Below are positions 12,354-24,500 of a stretch of 64,000 nt of DNA, piece by piece (position 1 is the stretch's first letter; each line of letters starts with the position of its first letter). The stretch is from Fulvia fulva (lineage: Eukaryota > Ascomycota > Dothideomycetes > Mycosphaerellales > Mycosphaerellaceae). The position numbers and the translations under genes are program-made. The stretch covers positions 5,442,501-5,506,500 of the forward strand of contig NC_063015.1 of the NCBI RefSeq assembly GCF_020509005.1, given 5' to 3'. The notes beneath the pieces were generated by a model. It was not told the origin of the DNA. It ran no database searches and saw only the letters and a program-made list of their open reading frames with translations.

Positions 12354-12424
12354 ACGTGCTTCACTACCGAGCGGGCCATACCACCGAGCGGGCCACTTTT
12401 GCCAAGAACTGTACCACTTCTATA
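12354..12424 (+). repeat. Left TIR of pogo copy 1
   Basis: About 70 bp matching the reverse complement of 14,149-14,219 with a few RIP-type mismatches; it holds a tandem CGAGCGGGCC motif. Confidence 0.85.
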
Positions 12425-12433
12425 GATACAGCT

Positions 12434-14103
12434 ATGCAACCACTATTACAGCGTGTATTGTCTTCAAACGAGGCCAAACTGACCTTAGCTGTCCAGGCCA
12501 CGAAACGCGACGCGACAATCACGAATCGACTTGCTACAAAGGTATACGACGCGTCTCGAACTACACTAGGGTATCGATTGAATGGACGACCTCCTCGGGG
12601 TGACTACGAGCCCAATTCGAAGAAGCTTACAGAGCTAGAAGAGAGGGTGATACTTGAGTACATACTCGAGCTGGATATTAGAGGTTTCCCGCTATTAAAG
12701 GCTAGTGTACGAGCAATGGCCGATTCATTGCTATAAGAGAAGGGTCTCAAGCCCGCTAGTCTTAATTGGACAGACAGGTTCATTAGGCGGCATCGTGAGC
12801 TAAAGGTTCGTATAACACGTAGATACGATCGTCAGCGAGCCCTAGTAGAAGATCTAGACGTTATCGAGAGGTGGTTCTTACTTGTACGTAATATAAAGGA
12901 GAAGTATAGCATCCTTGACTAGGACACCTACAACTTCGACGAGACAGGGTTCATAATAGGTGTCATTACGTCTTAGAGCGTCGTTACGGGTTCAGAAAGG
13001 CGTAGTAGAAAGAGGAAGGTCGTTTAATAGGGTAATAGAGAATAGGCAATAGTAATTAAGACTATCTATATAGACGGAACAGCGCTCCTACCCTACGTTG
13101 TCCTTATAGGTAAACAGCACATTAGTACCTAGTACTAAGACGGCAACTTGGGTCTAGACTAGACAATCGGGCTAATAGAGAACGGCTAGACTAATAATAA
13201 GTTCGGTATACGGTAGCTAGAGCATTTCTAGAAGTATACTATAGCTCGTACGACTAGGGTATAGAGACTACTTATTATCGATAGCTACGAGAGCTATAAC
13301 TCGAAGGTATTCTAGAATCTGTCTAAGGAATACAAGATCTTGGCCCTATATATACTATCGCACGCCTCGTACTTACTCTAGCCATTAGATGTAGGTTGCT
13401 ATTCGCCTTTAAAGAAGGTATACGGTGCTTAGCTCTCGGGCTTAGTACGCTAGCGTATTACTTATATCGATAAAGTAGAGTTCCTACGCGCCTTCCGGGT
13501 AGCCTATAACGCTATATTTAGACAGGAGAGCATCCTATCGAGCTTTAGAGGCGCTGGTTTGGTTCTATTCAATCTATAGGTAGTAATAGACAAGCTTGAT
13601 ATTAAGCTACGTACGCTAACCCCTCTAGCTCCGGACTCTACCCCTTAGGAGTCGAGGACACTACGAACTGCAAAAGAATTCGACTCTCAATCGACACTAG
13701 TAACGAACAAAATGCGTACCCGGGCAGGTTCATCGCTAAACTCGTTATAGGAAGGGGTATATTAGCTTGTAAAAGGGAGTAGAGAGATAGCGTATTAGAT
13801 AGCTCTTATACGAAGCGAGATTAGTAAGCTACGCAAGTCTAACGAGGCCCTTATATAGCAAAAAGCACGAAAGCGCAGGTATATTCAGTCTAGAGGGTCT
13901 CTAACCTTCGATAAGGCGTCGTAATTGATACCTCTAGAGGATACTAGGAGGCAGGAAGTGAGTAGAGAGTCGCTAGATAGTGTTCGGCTAGTACTAAGGC
14001 TACGACGCTATAAGCGATATAGCGAGTCGGGGCATAACGTACGTACCTATCAAGTAGACTTGCTAGATAGCGAAGAATCTGAAGAGAAATTGTCCTCCTA
14101 GTA
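12434..14103 (+). pseudogene. Fot1/pogo-type DDE transposase, RIP-inactivated
   Basis: The first about 100 codons (from Met at 12,434 to the first stop at 12,734) are intact and contain a psq/CENP-B type helix-turn-helix ending EYILELDIRGFPLLKAS. In the same frame the sequence continues as a CENP-B DNA-binding domain (WTDRFIRRHRELKVR near 12,768), then the first catalytic block YNFDETGF near 12,933. Stops at TAG and TAA appear where Gln or Trp is expected. The DDE domain normally cuts and pastes the element at TA. The protein cannot be made from this copy. Confidence 0.85.
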
Positions 14104-14148
14104 ACGATTCTGTAGGATGTCGTCGTATTAAGATACCGTCGTAATCAA

Positions 14149-14219
14149 AGTAGAAGTGGTACAGTTCTTAGCAAAAGTGGCCCGCTCGGTAGTGTAGCCC
14201 GCTCGGTAGTGAAGCACGT
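14149..14219 (-). repeat. Right TIR of pogo copy 1
   Basis: Inverted counterpart of 12,354-12,424; it ends GGTAGTGAAGCACGT just before the TA target duplication. Confidence 0.85.
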
Positions 14220-14221
14220 TA

Positions 14222-15786
14222 TAAACTATACCTCTAACGAGGCTATACTATACGCTAATACTAACTATTAGAGCAAGGTCGTAGCTATACTAGCCGTAGT
14301 CGGGGCTATATCGGCTACTATTAAGACTGTGTTCTTAGCTAGCGCCTCTGTAGTTAGATATATAGTAGCGGACTTACTACTATTAAAGAAGAGAAGCTAG
14401 TATATGAGTCGAAGAAGAAGGATAGAGGAACTTACTCTATAGCTCTATAATCTTCGCTGAAAGCCGTAGCAAGTGATGAGAGTCGTTCCGTTACATCAAG
14501 CAATGCCTTACACGAAGCATGACTGTCAAAGAGTATAGCAGCAGTCGTGCATAATGGCAATCCTTTGCATAGCTCAGCAGAAGGAACTAGCGTCCTCGCA
14601 AAGGTGATACTGATGCAGCTGATCCATCAAGGTCCTAACTTCGATGAATGTACCATGTCTGATCGGCGGTCTGATCAGCACGATGCCACTAATTGAGGAA
14701 GACTAGATGTGGCTAGCATATATCCACTACTTCTTGAAAGCCAAAGGGAAAGTCCCGGTCTGTACGTATCCAATCAGCACGAGCTCATCGAGACACTTCA
14801 GCCTGAGATGGAAGCGATTCGACCATGAAGCAGTCACTTCTTGCCAGGGGACTACTTCGCTCACCTCCTCCTGGATGGCAGTCCAGACCGATCGCTACGA
14901 TGCAGAGACAACGACCAGAGGTTGAAGCATGATGTGGCGGTTGCAAGTCTATCCCTCCTCCCCTCCTTGAAGCACAGGTTACATACTCGTCAGCTTTGGG
15001 TGATACAGTGCAGCCCCGCTGGCGCGGTACATGTATTTCAGATCTACATCTGTCAAATACGTAAGTCGGCTCAGCCAGCGAGGCAGTTTCATGATCTCAG
15101 TGCCGTTGTGATGCTCAGATCCTGCTGTCTCAAGTATGGTGTAGTATGGTAGGATGCTCGTTCGGATGCTATCCGGCTGGTCCAAAACAATGGCTCGTAT
15201 CATAGTACTATTACACTCAGGCCGGAACCTACCAGATAGTCTTCGTTGGTCGAGATAGTAATACTCTTTATGGCTATGATGTCCAGAGATGTTCATGGGA
15301 TGACGTCCGGAAGTTCTATATGCTAGTGGCCGGATCTTGACCTGTAGGAATACCATACTGCACTAAGTCAATGGCATTACACCAGCTACGTATCGCAGCA
15401 TTTCTTGATCATGTAGTACTTCCTGTCAGGTAGCAGAGTGCTTTGTGAGCCTTGTCTTTGCTGTCGGGCAGTCTCATCACTGGGATAGTAGAGAATGTAT
15501 ATATCAAGCTCAGTTGCCAGTGGAGGAAGCGTGAACAAAGACATTGATGGATGGGTTCATGCATTCTTTGGGAACGCCCAGTCTTAGCTCGAAGTACATT
15601 GCACCTTCCAGTGCAGTCTGTCTCTGGTCTTATTCAGCCCTCATATAAGCTCGACCGTAAGAAGACATCAATCCATATCGATGTTCATTTCATTGTTCTC
15701 TGGACCTTTTGCGAGCTAAAGGACCAAAGAATCATGAGATTCTTGCCAAAGAGTGCGGTGGTAGCTTGGTCTCCGATAGGACGCTT
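14222..15786. other. Intergenic; RIP-like to about 14,470, then ordinary
   Basis: 14,222-14,470 is RIP-like; one plus frame reads a hydrophobic stretch that I do not recognise. 14,480-15,786 is ordinary sequence with overlapping ORFs (a 125-residue minus ORF at 14,979-15,356, plus ORFs at 14,841-15,152 and 15,551-15,949). No domain was recognised and none is called as a gene. Confidence 0.45.
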
Positions 15787-17016
15787 TCACCACTCTGGAG
15801 TGCAGGGGTGGTTGCGCCACTCAGGAGTCTCGATGAACTGGAAAAATGCCTGCAAGTCTGCGGTAGAGTCTGGATATCTAGCAGGGTCCGAGCTGCGAAA
15901 GACACCGCCATTCGGGAATCTCTGCTTGATGATCTCGTCGAGCAAGTAGATCATGTCATTCTCCTGCGGTGCGCGGTTCTGCTTCGGACTCTCTGAGCGA
16001 GCATAGCCGGTGAGTAGATCGACACCAACGCCTGATAGATGACTCCAGTCCTTAGCGTTGGCGTCGGCAGTCTGTACTACGACTGCTGGAACGGCCTGGT
16101 CATGAGCTTTGAGCACAGCTTTCCAAAGATCGACGAGGTTTTGACCACCCTCTCCAGCAGCCATGCGGTCCTTCAGAACGCTCGCATCTTGAGTGACACT
16201 CTGGCGGATCTGGCGAGGAAAGACACTGCCACGGCATCAACGACATCAAGCCCATCCTCTGTTAATTGTACGCAGCGAATGGTGTTCACTTTTCCGAAAG
16301 CAGGAATTGCCTCGCGGCACTTGAAGGAAACCATGACCTTGGCATCCTTGTCCTTTTGCCAACGCAAGACGATACGACCAATGCAGCTGTGGATACCGAC
16401 AGGACGACCTTGCATGTCGTAAGCTGAGCAGAAGTTGTCTGGATAATGAACCACGATCTCTTCAGTCCGCCGTCGATCTTTGCTGGCCGGTGGAACCACA
16501 ACGCGCAGTTGAGGATGGCTTCTGAACGCTCTTCTGATTCAATCATCCAGTCAGTATCTTCGGCAAGGTCTGGACGGATGTACTGGAGAACATTCTGCGG
16601 AAGTCTTGCGGAGGCATAGTACTCAAGACCTCGAGCAAGAAGTACTGCCCGGCTGGTAGGTCGCTGAGTTGAGCCTTCCACTCAGCCTTCTGACTGTCAT
16701 CGTGTGAGACCATTTTGTGCAGTTCTGGTATGTTGCGTTGCCAAAAGGCTTCGAGCTGACGGTCTCGTACAGCGGAGCCTGGTTCGCCCTCAGCGCGACC
16801 AAATGATAGAAGCTTGTGACGGCCTTGGGCATTGAGAATCGGACGGACGTCCTCCGTAGGAAGGCTGGTATTGTGTCCACGTACTTCTTGGATCAGTGTC
16901 ATACGAGCCTCTTCGAGAGATGTGAAGAAGTCCTTGTGAGGTTCCGTCGGCTTCAAAGCATTGTCAGCTTTCAAGATCTCGCAAGATAGCAGTCTCCAAC
17001 GCTGATCCCAGCTCAA
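15787..17016 (-). pseudogene. Frameshifted protein-coding relic, unknown family
   Basis: Four coding-like segments follow one another on the minus strand in changing frames: 17,016-16,640 (starts MSWDQRWRLLSCEILKADN), about 16,640-16,500 (includes RPDLAEDTDWMIESEERSE), 16,499-16,173 (includes HYPDNFCSAYDMQGRP) and 16,164-15,787 (includes DLLTGYARSESPKQNR). Each has protein-like composition and they join end to end, which suggests one gene with about three indels; unrecognised introns are the alternative. No family recognised. It lies head to head with the chitinase, 56 bp from its assumed start. Confidence 0.5.
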
Positions 17017-17072
17017 CGGCAGTTTCTATTTCCTCCATCAAGCGAACGGCACTCTCTGCCCTCGGCAACGCT

Positions 17073-18341
17073 ATGACCTACTCAGGTGTCACGTCGGACC
17101 AAAAGACCACTGCTACTCTTTTGAAAACATGCGTGACCTGCAGTAGCACGGGATCACTGCATACAGCACGACCTAATGCTCCGAAAGCGGATGGCCTGCT
17201 CTCTATGGTCTACTATCTCAACTGGGCTGTATATGGTCGGAATTTTCTCCCAGAAAACATAGGAAATCCTGAGAGATTCACGCACATCCTCTATGGCTTT
17301 GCAAAGAAAGACACGGATGGTACTGTCTCCCTGAGTGATCCTTACGCAGACTTGGAGAAGTCTTGCGGCAAGAGCGATGGGACCGGCGGCTGCATAGCGG
17401 CTTCACAAGAGCTGAAAAAGGGTAATTCTAAGCTGAAGACACTGCTTAGCATTGGTGGTTGGGGGTACTTCCAAGCTGGACGATTCGGGGTAGCTAGTAC
17501 TTCTGCTAGAAGAGAAAAGTCTGCCGAAAGTGCAGTCGCGCTCGCCGAACAGCACCAGTTCGATGGCATCGACATTGACTGGGAGTATCCGCAAGACGAT
17601 ATCGCGGGAGAGAACTTCCTCGAGCTTTTGAGGGTGACAAGAACGAGTCTTGATGCCTCTAGTATCAGTACGCCTCTAATGACGGTAGCTATTTCACCCA
17701 ATGCAGAACGCTATAGTCACCTGAAGATCAAAGAGATGGATGGGGTTCTGGATTATTGGCTGCTAATGGGCTACGACTATTCAGGATCTTTCAACAAGAC
17801 CACTGCCCACTCAGCAAACGTGTATCCTTCCACCAGTAACCCACTAGCTACACCATTCAATACTCACGAAGGCTTAGAGGCTTACATGAAATCGGGTGTT
17901 CCTTCGAACAAGATCATATTGGGCATGCCGCTCTACGGCCATGACTTCGTTGGAACAGATGGCTTGGGGCAACCGTTCTCGACCGCGTCGTTGGGATCGT
18001 GGCCAGATCCAGCAGACAAGGGCCCTACCGGCGTTTGGGACTACAAGGTAAGCATGCCTATATGTTATCGAGACCACGCTGATTCCAGGTATTAGGCCCT
18101 AGCCGCGAAACTAGCGAATACCACTCAGATGGATAAGGAGGTAATCGCATCATGGAGCTACGATAACATTACCCATACCCTGGTCTCTTATGACAACCAG
18201 GATGTGGCCGAATTGAAGGGGCAATACATTGTAGATCAAGGTCTTGGTGGGGCAATGTGGTGGGAGATCAGTGGTGATGAAGAGAGCGACGGCGGGCTGA
18301 GTTTAGTAGATGCGACCCTCAAGGCCTTCGGCTCAGAATGA
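17073..18341 (+). CDS. GH18 chitinase, two exons
   Basis: Endochitinase-type glycoside hydrolase 18, cleaving beta-1,4-linked N-acetylglucosamine in chitin. Exon 1 is 17,073-18,047 and exon 2 is 18,096-18,341, giving 406 residues. The 48-nt intron starts GTAAGC and ends ATTAG; using the nearer CAG at 18,086-18,088 would run into a stop. Visible motifs: YYLNWAVYGRNF (about 47-58), substrate-binding SIGGW (126-130) and catalytic DGIDIDWEYP (164-173) with the proton donor Glu171; GGAMWWE lies near the C-terminus. No signal peptide is seen at this start, and the domain begins only near residue 45, so the true 5' end may be an unrecognised exon, or the enzyme may be intracellular. No RIP damage although repeats lie on both sides. 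The minus-strand relic at 15,787-17,016 is divergent to it. Confidence 0.88.
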
Positions 18342-19688
18342 ATCTGTCCATGAGAGATCTTCGGCTAGGTGGGTTCGCAGTACACATAGCTTAGATTGGA
18401 TTACAAGTAACCTCAGTCTCCGTCTAGTGGACTCACTACGTAGCGGAGCATACAACTGAGCACACACGCTCGCCATGCTATATTCGGATCACTGAGAACA
18501 GTATACCGCGAGAAAGAAGAGCACTTGTAGCGTGGAGGCGTAGGACGGTTCTACGGTTTCCTTGCCCGCTACTTGTCTCAATCATACAGAGGGGTGTAAA
18601 GGGCAACACTACAGTGCTGCTTAGACGTTCACGAACGATATATCTGGTTGCAATGTACCCCAAACGGGTTTCCGGTAGTTCAGCCCTATCCTGGCTGCCA
18701 CGAATGAAACTGCGGTCCCAGGTTTCCGGCCTAAGATAATGTCGTGCGAGCCATCGGTAGCAATTATGAAGCACAGATTGTCTAGCATCGTCCTTATATC
18801 TGTCACCTCGGGTGGTAGTGGTATTGTTTAGGTGTGCCTCACGTTCGTCGGGTGAAGATTGAGCTGGCCTACTATGGAGCACACTAATGATAGTCGGCTT
18901 TCGACCGGCTACACTGGACATACTATCGACAGACTTCAGGAGATTGTAGGTCGAGGGGTTCATTGCCCGCAGTGTAGAAAAATACATCCGAAGAAAGCGA
19001 AATCTTCGTCAGCACATACAGACACACGACCCAGACAGACTGAGACCTTACACCTGTCATGTGAATGGCTGCAACAAGATCTTCGTCCGAAAGGCGGATC
19101 TTTTGCGACACAGAAAGAGTGTTAGTACAACTACCACCCAAAATTAATAGTACTAAAGGCGCCTAGTGCTACTAAACAGCCAAGCCTGTCACATACCCAC
19201 TTTGTGCAAGGCCATTTACACGCAAAGATACTAAGTATCAGAAAGACGTATCTAACACACTATAGCCATACGTGACAATATTGTCACTTTAGGGGGAGCA
19301 TCGAGCCACGGCAAGATTAGAGCTTGAGCAAGAAGAAAGACCTCTTGCATAATTGAATCGTCTCTGTATACTACCTACTAGTCAGCTAAAGCGGAAAAAA
19401 TGCTCAACTTTGACTTTGTTCTTGGAGTTACGCTGTGACATATTAGTGCCGTGGGACACAAGCGGAGACAAATAAGGGCTAGACCGGATCGTAAGCAGGA
19501 CGTGAACAGGTTGTACAGTGAATTGAAGTGTGCTCTAGGACAGGTGCACAGCCCTTGTGTACGTATGATCGAGCTTCGACTGTAAGCTCTTAGCAACACA
19601 AGATGCAAAGACCGTGTTGAACGTGAATCATAGATACGTACTACCTTGCGACTTGCTATCTTAGTACTCTCCGTGTCAATAGAAACAG
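18342..19688. other. Intergenic, no gene supported
   Basis: Short overlapping ORFs on both strands (18,478-18,987 minus, 18,859-19,125 plus, 19,378-19,692 minus) lack domains or splice evidence. Composition is close to normal, drifting towards RIP-like after about 19,150. Confidence 0.45.
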
Positions 19689-20340
19689 TCAAGTCATTAC
19701 GTCGAGCTCCTTTAATAGCGTTGATCCGCTTTTGATTCTCTCGAGGTGCTCGTCTAAGCCTGGCAGATCGTCATAGGAGTCTATTGTGGTTATCCGGTAT
19801 CCACGGCCGATACTACTTGTGATGCCGTCACGGCCAATGGGACCTCTCTCGCCTTCCTGACTTTGGTACTCGTAGATCGGTGATTCGTAGTCATCCACTT
19901 CTTTCAGACGTGGCACTAGAGGCGGAGTACAACCTAATTGGAAGATAGCGCTCGTTAGCAGCTCGTTTATATACGTCTTGCTATATTGCTTTGAAAGTTG
20001 GGCCTTAGTAAAGAATAAAGCACTCGACTTGCTGTCCTTAGATCCGTAGATAAGATGTATAGGGGAATTTATCTCGTTCTGCCGATCGATGTAGCCAACT
20101 CCGAGTAGGTTGAAGTCTAAGAGCGCTGCCTCGCTAAGTTTAGAGTCTTTAGTACGGCTCTTCTCGACGAACATCGCTCCCGGAGTCATCTAGTAGCAGC
20201 TAACCACATCCTTTCTAAGCTTGCTTGCGGCTACGATATGCCATATCTTAATAGGTGCGTCGTCTTTGCTCACTTGGATTAGTACCTGCTATCCGGGAAT
20301 CTCGATCTTGTTCCTACCCTTATCCTTTCCCTTCCTCCCG
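19689..20340 (-). pseudogene. Decayed ORF of unknown family
   Basis: An open minus frame of 166 codons at 19,689-20,189 (contains LLDFNLLGVGYIDRQNE and IHLIYGSKDSKSSALFF) continues upstream in the same frame through RIP-type stops to about 20,340 (reads WHIVAASKLRKDVVSC). Further similar pieces reach 20,930 (reads RTKRIDLSDEAFAIIYRMM). It looks like a host or repeat-borne gene of at least 250 codons damaged by RIP. No family recognised. Confidence 0.5.
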
Positions 20341-21210
20341 CAGTACCTTAGCGCACCGATTTGGCGTTCACGGCTTCTATAGAGCACGACGTCGAGCGTA
20401 GGGCCTCTAATTAACACACCGTTCGATTTACTAGGGCCAAGACCTCGTTAGGAACTTCGTCTTTGTAGAGTCGTGCCTAGTAGGGGCCTACTAGGTAAGT
20501 TCGCGCTTATACGGATACTTAGATCAGTTTCATCTAGGTCTGCCGCCGGTCTATCGTAAATAAGCGTAGCTTGATCCTAGATCCTTTTCTGCAGCTATGA
20601 CAGGATTGGGAGCTCGGTAGCATCAAGTTTTCCCTTTGCATCGTTGATAATAGCCGGAACTTCGTCGTGTAACAGCTGTGGAGTCAACACTTCCTAACTC
20701 AAGTCGTTATCTCTGGCGGCCTGCAAGATATGCATCATCCTATATATTATCGCGAAAGCTTCGTCCGATAGGTCTATGCGCTTAGTCCTCTTGATTCGCT
20801 AAATCACAATCCGTACGCGATAGGTTTAGATCTATTCTAGTATCCCTTTGTCTATTGTGTGTAGACTTTCTTCCCTATTGGCCTTTATATTAGCCTTTTT
20901 GATCTGCTTGTTACAGATGTTAAGGCAGACAGCCTTATGCCAAGGCTACTGTTATACTTACCCTCCTAGACTCGGTAAAGATTTATAATATCTTCTACTC
21001 TAACCTTCTACGGCCCGCGAACTCGAAACAGCTCCCTAACTAATCCGATACCGAACTACTACCCGAGGTCGACGATTAGGGCGAAAGAATATTCGATATA
21101 GAAGAGGTAGTTAGGTCTAAATAGATAGGACGAGTATCAAAGATAGTTAGCTATATACTACGATAGATAGGCGGCGCCCTTACTAAGTAGAAGTCCGAGC
21201 TAGGAATATA
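20341..21210. other. RIP-affected tract, coding relics only
   Basis: Minus-strand coding-like pieces with stops up to about 20,930, then anonymous RIP-mutated DNA up to the left TIR of pogo copy 2. No terminal repeat or domain recognised. Confidence 0.4.
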
Positions 21211-21573
21211 TAACGTGCTTCACTACCAAGCGGGCTATACTACCGAGCGGGCCACTTTTACTAAGAACTATACTACTTCTACTTTGATTACGACGGTATC
21301 TTAATACGACGACATCCTACAGAATCGTTACTAGGAGGACAATTCCTCTTCAGATTCTTCGCTATCTAGCGAGTCTACTTGATAGGTGCGTACGTTATAC
21401 CCCGACTCGCTATATCGCTTATAGCGTCGTAGCCTTAGTACTAGCCGAATACTAACTAGCGACTCTCTACTCACTTCCTGCCTCCTAGTATCCTCTAGAG
21501 GTATCAATTACGACGCCTTATCGAAGGTTAGAGACCCTCTAGACTAAATATACTTGCGCTTTCGTACTTTCCG

Positions 21574-21589
21574 CTATATAAGGGCCTCG
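21574..21589 (+). repeat. LINE-2 target site duplication, left copy
   Basis: CTATATAAGGGCCTCG here recurs at 26,734-26,749. The uninterrupted pogo copy 1 has this sequence once (reverse complement near 13,844-13,860), which confirms the empty site. The first C of the right copy may belong to the tail. Confidence 0.88.
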
Positions 21590-24500
21590 AGGAAGTATCT
21601 AGATAGGTTTCTTGAGTGAAGGTGATACCTATAGCGGTCGAGGACCATTCATTTGACAGCCCTTATCAAGGCGAGCAATCCACTCAAGTAGCAGCGACCC
21701 GTCTGCGCTGGCGGCGGCGCAATCGTGGTACAAAGAACCCCAAAACTAAGGTTCCGTTCCCCTGAAGGCAGACCCTGGAGTTGCGGAGTTGCGGAGGACA
21801 ACTGCCTAATCAGGAAGCGCGACCCCGAACAGCAGCGAAGGATGGCAACCAACGAGAGCCACAGCCTTGCGAACACTCTGCACCAAGAGTCAAACCGGGG
21901 AACAGACCAAGGAAAAACCCAGGACACAAGCCAAGGCCCACTACATAGAAAGCAGAGGCTAACGACAAACAACACAGCGTAGACGACCCTATATACGGAG
22001 GCGGAAGACTTGCTAGGGGATGGCGAACACCTAGCCCGGATATATAAGAACACTATAGCACAGCTACTAGGAGCGCTAAAAGCGCTATCACACCAAATCC
22101 CGAAAACAATCCAACAAGCAACACAGAAGGTAGCCTAGAGACCAACTATATAGGCAACAGTAGTAGCAGGCAGGAATCAACCCCCTCCGAAGGCAAGCAA
22201 GGCGGTACGCCTATACATTACTGATCCGGCGGAAAAACAAGAAATCGCAGCCCTAACAAGCAAGGAGATTGTCGACAGAATCGGCCAAAAGGAGGTAGTT
22301 AGAGCGAGGGTAGAGGCAATAGGCGTAGTGAGACTCTTTACCGTACAAGAGTCTAATAGACGAAAGCTAGAGACCTATAAGGAGTGGACTACTAAAGTCG
22401 CGAAGTCGGCACGAGTCTCCCACTAACAGTATACCGTCATCGCCCACGGGGTCCCTAGGACATTCAAGGTCGAAGACCTTCCCTACCTCTAAGTACAGAA
22501 CTAGAACACCTCCCTAGGAGTACGACTAACGAAGGCGGCATAGCTGCATAAGACAGTAGACCGAGAAAAGACACACTTATCGCTTATCATCTGGGTAGAG
22601 ACAGCGGAACAAGCTAACTAGATACTAGACAATGGGCTATTCTAGAACTACGAGAGAATGGACACGGAGATCCATCAGAGCAGCTATAGGGTACTATAAT
22701 GCTTCCAATGCTAACAGTACGGTCACATAGCCCTAAAATACGGGGAGAAGACCCTAAGGTGTCCTCACTACGCAGGCCTACACTAGGGAAGGGAATGCCT
22801 AAAAAAGGAGAGCAGGTGTGCATGCTACGGCAGAAGGCACCTAGCGTATTTAAGCTAATGCCTAACTAGAATAGCAGCACAAGAACGAGCGAGACAAGCA
22901 AGGATTTCTATACTAGCTAGGTACCCCTAACGGTAGTAGGAGGGACCTACCGTATACAAGGGCTTCGAGCCGAGCAAAAGGAAGAGGGCAGAAGAGACGA
23001 ACAAGGGAACCTAACCGCAAACGTATCTACCTCCCGGTAGGCCTCGACACCTTAACCGGGCCGCTAACGAACTAGGCCAAATGCGAATCTTTAGGGCGCC
23101 CTAGCGGCCCTAGGGCCAGCCGGACAGCGAGATATAGGCTTAGGAGACACAGTAGGTTAGCACGGAAATGGACCTTACGGATAACGAATGATACTATACG
23201 ACGACATTACTATCGTACAGTACAACGTAAACAAAAGTAGGGACAAGGTCCAGCGCCACTTTCTATAAGAGCTAGACCCGCTACGGCACTACGTTATCGC
23301 GGTATAGGAACTATAGGTCAACCCCTACGAAGGACTCCTAGCTACTTGTAATGCCCGGAGATACTATACCGTAATCGCGGGCTAACGAGGCGTCATCCCG
23401 AGGACATGTATATACGTAAGCAAGACTATAGACCTTGAGTCGTAGAAGGTTATACTACCGTAGCAGGGCAACCTAGGAGACATAACATCAATCCAGATCG
23501 ACACGACATAAGGCCCTATCCAGATCCATAACGTTTATAACCCGCTACCGCGGGGTCGGACGAGTAGGGAACTAGGAACCCTCGCCTACCTAGAGCGGAC
23601 CCTAAGCTAAGACATAAAGCAAGTACTCCTCGGCGACTTCAACCTCCACTACCTACGGTAGGGACTCGAATTCACTCCCCCGTACGCGTTTCTAGGGGAA
23701 GAGCTACTGGATATAACCGTACGCTACGGAGTGGCCTTAGTAATACTAAAGGGAACAGAGACGTAGAAGGCCCGTACAAGTGTAAGCACGATCGACCTAT
23801 GCTCTCTATTACGAGAACTTGAAGAGAGACTAGTCTAATGCCGACCGAACTACGCGCTAGAAGCCTCCTCAGACCATATCCCTATCCAAACGACGCTAGG
23901 GGTGAAGGCGATAGAGGAGCCTATAAGCGAACTACGCCGTAACTAGAAGAAGGCATGCTAGGACGACATAAGAGGCTTCCTAATAGCGAACCTACTATAG
24001 TATAGAGAACTCGAGACGACAGCTTAGCTAGATCAAGTAGCGGAACAGATTACCTCGGTCATATAGTAAGTAGCGGAATAATATACGCCGTTACTCCGGC
24101 CCTTAACGCAGTAGAAGGCCTTCTAGACCCCTAAATGCTCTACGAAGGTAAGGGAGGCTAGAAGGGCAAGGCGACAGTGAACGAAGGAGTATACCTAAGA
24201 GACGTAGGAGCAATACTGTCGCGCGACACAAGAGAAGAAGGCATAGATAAGACGCGACAAGCTATAGGACTAGAGAGCGACGATCGGGCTCGTTATAGAA
24301 AACCCGGAACAGATATAGAGACTTGCTAAATAGGCACGACTACCTAAAGAGCAGCAAACCCCTCACTTCCCCCTAATCGTAGACCGCAAAGGGATTGCCT
24401 AGGCTACGCCCCGGGGCAACGCAAAAGCATTAGCCGACCATTTCTTTTCGACGTAAGTAGAGGCAGACCTTACGGATATCGACCCGAGCATATACCCGGA

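Larger units (their letters stand above)
12354..14219 (+). mobile_element. Fot1/pogo-type DNA transposon, copy 1, complete, RIP-mutated
   Basis: 1,866-bp element flanked by TA (12,352-12,353 and 14,220-14,221), the target duplication of the Tc1/mariner superfamily. TIRs of about 70 bp begin ACGTGCTTCACTACCGAGCG and each carries two copies of a CGAGCGGGCC motif. The length and a single transposase reading frame fit Fot1/pogo elements. A second, internally deleted copy lies on the minus strand at 21,213-27,505. Confidence 0.9.

Noticed and set aside
14979..15356. 125-codon minus ORF
   Set aside because: Protein-like in places, but no recognised family, no neighbouring exon and overlapping plus ORF; kept as intergenic.
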